NCBI GenBank assembly: GCA_013003285.1
Contig: JABDJY010000080.1
Coordinates: 1-7,401 of the forward strand
Reading direction: 5' to 3'
DNA from: Alphaproteobacteria bacterium
GTDB taxonomy: Bacteria > Pseudomonadota > Alphaproteobacteria > UBA6615
DNA: 7,401 nt
The notes beneath the pieces were generated by a model that saw only the letters and a program-made list of their open reading frames with translations, had not been told where the DNA came from and made no database searches. Made by a program: the position numbers and the translations under genes. Of this stretch, positions 5,622 to 7,401 are shown one piece after another. Each line of letters opens with the position of its first letter. Within the stretch, counting starts at the first letter, position 1.

Positions 5622-5918
5622 GATCCGTAATTACGATTCGCCGAACATATGGTTATCGCTTCTTCACCGAACGGGGTGAGTGAATGAGGGACAATTGGTG
5701 GTTTCTAGGAACGCCCGCAATATAGAGAAAACTCGTTAAAATAGTACAAATATCGCATTTATTCTTGAATATGATGTTACCGTACAATAGTAAATTTTGG
5801 GCTACTGCATACAGCATTCGCTGGTCGCGCCCTATTCATCATCGCATTTCTACGTCGGGAAAGGGTCAAAAGCAGCCGTGATCGCCCACGCTGGTTTACG
5901 GCAGGTTTACCCCCGATT
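5622..5918. other. Gene-free stretch between the AT-rich gene and repeat copy B
   Basis: No supported gene is present. The left half is AT-rich and is the probable promoter region of the minus-strand gene at 5242-5610. The right half becomes GC-rich. AAGCAGCCGTGATC at 5870-5883 matches AAGCAGTCGTGATC at 1571-1584 with one difference, and both follow a G-rich run, hinting at a second dispersed non-coding repeat. Two GTTTAC motifs at 5894-5899 and 5905-5910 lead into repeat copy B. Confidence 0.4.
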
Positions 5919-6006
5919 CCGGTCGTGAAATCACGCGATGGCGGTTTTGGGGTGTAAATCGGTCGCGATTGAGGGTGCCCGCTGACGACCGGAAATAGAC
6001 AAAAGC
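5919..6006 (+). repeat. Diverged ~88-bp direct repeat, copy B (probable mobile-element end)
   Basis: This is the partner of 5018-5105 in the same orientation, 901 bases further on. It is followed by the 10-base direct repeat GCGAGATCGC at 6005-6014 and 6051-6060, just before the stop of the NIPSNAP gene. It therefore marks the left border of the minus-strand enzyme operon and probably represents the leftover end of an element whose coding part is gone. Confidence 0.6.
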
Positions 6007-6061
6007 GAGATCGCACAGGTGCACATGCAGCGGTATCTCGATGACACCCGGCGAGATCGCG

Positions 6062-6388
6062 CTACTGCACTGACGAGTAGGGCGTCGGGCCAAGGATGAC
6101 GTTCTTCACATTGGCGACAATCGGGCCAACTTCCTCGGTCTTCGCGCGGGCGGCCAGCCATTCCGGGTCGACGCCGAACGCATTCCACTTCCGCTCACGC
6201 TCTGCCAGCGAGTTCCAGGCCAGCATGTAATATAACGTTTGGTTGGAATCACCGATGATCGTGGTCCAGAAGCCGGCCTGCTTGATGCCGTGCTTTTCCC
6301 ACAACTTCAGCGTGATGGTGTCAAAGCGATTATTCAGATCAGGCAGCCTGCCTGGGACGCATTCGTAGATACGAAGTTCGTAGATCAT
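6062..6388 (-). CDS. NIPSNAP-family protein
   Basis: The product has 108 residues beginning MIYELRIYECVPGRLPDLNNRF, the classic NIPSNAP opening: a strand with Y.LR.Y...PG, then a helix. A second strand region, KQAGFWTTIIGD (36-47), and LYYMLAWNSLAERERKWNAF (52-71) complete the ferredoxin-like dimeric alpha/beta barrel half. The family is linked to small-molecule turnover and often sits beside hydrolases or oxidoreductases; no defined reaction can be read from the sequence. Length is normal. ATG is preceded by AGGAGG seven bases upstream (6396-6401). It lies 54 bases downstream of the dienelactone hydrolase gene on the same strand, so the two are probably one operon. A six-base-pair hairpin (6035-6040 with 6052-6057) lies just past its stop but has no T tract. 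Confidence 0.88.
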   Translation of the reverse strand: MIYELRIYECVPGRLPDLNNRFDTITLKLWEKHGIKQAGFWTTIIGDSNQTLYYMLAWNSLAERERKWNAFGVDPEWLAARAKTEEVGPIVANVKNVILGPTPYSSVQ

Positions 6389-6395
6389 CTTGGTT

Positions 6396-6401
6396 CCTCC
6401 T
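6396..6401 (-). promoter_or_regulatory. Shine-Dalgarno of the NIPSNAP gene
   Basis: A perfect AGGAGG on the minus strand, seven bases before the ATG at 6388, confirms the start and independent translation within the operon. Confidence 0.8.
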
Positions 6402-6442
6402 GGATGAACGGACAGGTGATGTCGCTTGTTGGGCAGGCGAGC

Positions 6443-7141
6443 CTAAATCGACTGCAGAACTTTGAGGCAACGTTTCCAAGAGGCGTCGGCTACGCCTTTG
6501 TCGTAGGCTTGAGGGTTCGTCGGCTCCATAAATCCGTGTACCGCGCCTGGATAAACGGTGACTTCGGCGTTGCTGAGTTTCGCAAACGCCTCTTTGACTT
6601 TTTCGATCTCTTCCATTGGTGCCGCCACGTCCTGATCGCCCCAGTGGTAGCTCAATTTGGCGTCGCCGATTTTATCGATCTCTCCGAAAAGTGGGCTGAT
6701 GCCGGCGCTATGGAAGGCGATGCCGGCATCGGTACCGAGCCGCGCTGCACCCAGGAAGGCATAAAGTCCGCCAAAGCAAAATCCAACCACGGCGCTTTTC
6801 CCATTGCATTGCGGCAGCGACTTCAGATGACTCATGACCGAGGCCATGTCCTGGACGTTTACGTCGTGGTCAGCGCGCCCCATGCGGGCGAAGGCGCGCT
6901 TGCGGCCTTCTTCATCGCCGGGAACAACGCCGGGATCTTCATCACGCCAGAAGGGATCGGGGGCCGCCACGCAAAAGCCTTTTGAAGCTAAGTCTTCGAC
7001 ATAGTCGACCATGTCTTCTTTGACACCGCGGATCGTAACGATGACGACAACCGCCGGGCCGGATCCGCTTTCGGGGACAGACATATAAGTGGGGATCGCG
7101 CCGCCGTCGTGCGCGGGAACGGTTGTGTGTTCACCAGCCAT
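6443..7141 (-). CDS. Dienelactone hydrolase family protein
   Basis: The product has 232 residues, an alpha/beta hydrolase of the usual length for the family. The triad is visible: nucleophile C122 in GFCFGG, D171 in WGDQD and H202 in GAVHGF. These positions are almost the same as in the well-studied clcD-type enzyme (Cys123, Asp171, His202). The N-terminal strand VVVIVTIRGV (31-40) replaces the usual Q-E-I-F-G motif, so the glutamate that activates the cysteine in classical dienelactone hydrolase is absent. Substrate is therefore open: hydrolysis of a lactone or ester, but not necessarily dienelactone of chloroaromatic breakdown. No signal peptide is present, so it is cytoplasmic. The start ATG has AAGGA eight bases upstream (7150-7154). 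It is the first gene of the operon with the NIPSNAP protein; no ring-cleavage genes are seen nearby. Confidence 0.9.
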   Translation of the reverse strand: MAGEHTTVPAHDGGAIPTYMSVPESGSGPAVVVIVTIRGVKEDMVDYVEDLASKGFCVAAPDPFWRDEDPGVVPGDEEGRKRAFARMGRADHDVNVQDMASVMSHLKSLPQCNGKSAVVGFCFGGLYAFLGAARLGTDAGIAFHSAGISPLFGEIDKIGDAKLSYHWGDQDVAAPMEEIEKVKEAFAKLSNAEVTVYPGAVHGFMEPTNPQAYDKGVADASWKRCLKVLQSI

Positions 7142-7401
7142 GAGGATAGTCCTTCAAGGTTAGATGGTTTTTTCCTTGTTTCGCTTAACCTAGCACCCTT
7201 TTATCCTTGGCTTAAATCGATGCTACGCAGCCCTATGTCTATTAAACCTCGCCACGTCTGGAATGGGTCAATTCCTGCCGTTCAGAAAAAGCTAATATAT
7301 TGCCAGCTTTCCGGTCGTCGTTATCGAGAATCGGACAACGCGTCGCCGTTGAGATCGAACCATCTATGTTAAAATTGGCATTTGTGTAAGCAGTGGTGAG
7401 A
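7142..7401. promoter_or_regulatory. Upstream region of the hydrolase-NIPSNAP operon
   Basis: I see no gene in these 260 bases; an 87-codon + ORF starting inside the hydrolase start region has no recognisable features. On the minus strand, TTGACC (7266-7271) followed 19 bases later by TTTAAT is a weak promoter candidate for the hydrolase operon. The 26-bp repeat lies just beyond it. A + strand promoter for a gene outside the window is equally possible. Confidence 0.3.
7274..7299 (+). repeat. 26-bp dispersed repeat, copy 2
   Basis: CCTGCCGTTCAG followed by AAAAAGCTAATATA matches 1619-1644 at 24 of 26 positions. Relative to the hydrolase gene it points the other way, so if it is a promoter-linked site its target may lie to the right of the window. 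Confidence 0.55.

Noticed and set aside
6035..6057. Hairpin ATCTCG/CGAGAT just beyond the NIPSNAP stop as a terminator
   Set aside because: The loop is 11 bases, the stem only six pairs and no T tract follows on the minus strand, so an intrinsic terminator is not supported.
6239..6985. Plus-strand ORF (248 codons) across the hydrolase and NIPSNAP genes
   Set aside because: It is antisense to two genes with clear family motifs, catalytic residues and ribosome binding sites on the minus strand.
1..7401. CRISPR array, tRNA or rRNA genes
   Set aside because: I saw no regularly spaced short repeats, no cloverleaf-like segments and no conserved rRNA blocks on either strand.

Overview
The window reads as an accessory, transposon-scarred stretch of an alphaproteobacterial chromosome or large plasmid. 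I infer the phylum class from the LdtR-type MarR regulator, the FlaG-like/SPOR gene content and the moderate-to-high GC of most genes; Rhodospirillales-like is my best guess, but nothing here proves the order. There are no rRNA genes, tRNA genes or CRISPR arrays that I can see.

Left part (1-1102): the window opens in the last 30 codons of a site-specific serine recombinase. Its frame ends abruptly just where such proteins normally continue. Directly fused to it is an ORF with a good C-terminal SPOR (peptidoglycan-binding) domain but no membrane anchor and no convincing start, so both look like halves of a rearrangement junction. After about 300 bases without a gene comes a 39-codon ORF that is an almost bare Sec signal peptide (1103-1222). 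A structured segment ending in an intrinsic terminator (about 1312-1507) is a candidate small RNA.

Centre-left (1619-3212): a 26-bp motif that recurs near the right end of the window and a very AT-rich promoter-like block precede a two-gene unit on the + strand. Its genes are a FlaG-like flagellar protein (1907-2239) and a small uncharacterised protein (2271-2630) that I read as two copies of one fold. An LdtR-like MarR regulator (2742-3212) follows behind its own -10-like TATAAT.

Centre (3332-5010): an apparently intact IS1182-family insertion sequence with perfect 29-bp inverted repeats and a full 480-aa DDE transposase.

Centre-right (5011-6060): two diverged direct copies of a roughly 88-bp sequence, probably mobile-element ends, flank an AT-rich island. 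The island holds a minus-strand gene (5242-5610) that is a distant paralogue of the 2271-2630 protein and shows the same internal duplication. This paralogue pair is the most interesting uncharacterised item in the window.

Right part (6062-7141): a minus-strand two-gene operon encodes a dienelactone hydrolase-family enzyme with an intact Cys-Asp-His triad and a NIPSNAP-family protein. It has its own ribosome binding sites and about 260 bases of upstream sequence that contains the second copy of the 26-bp motif.
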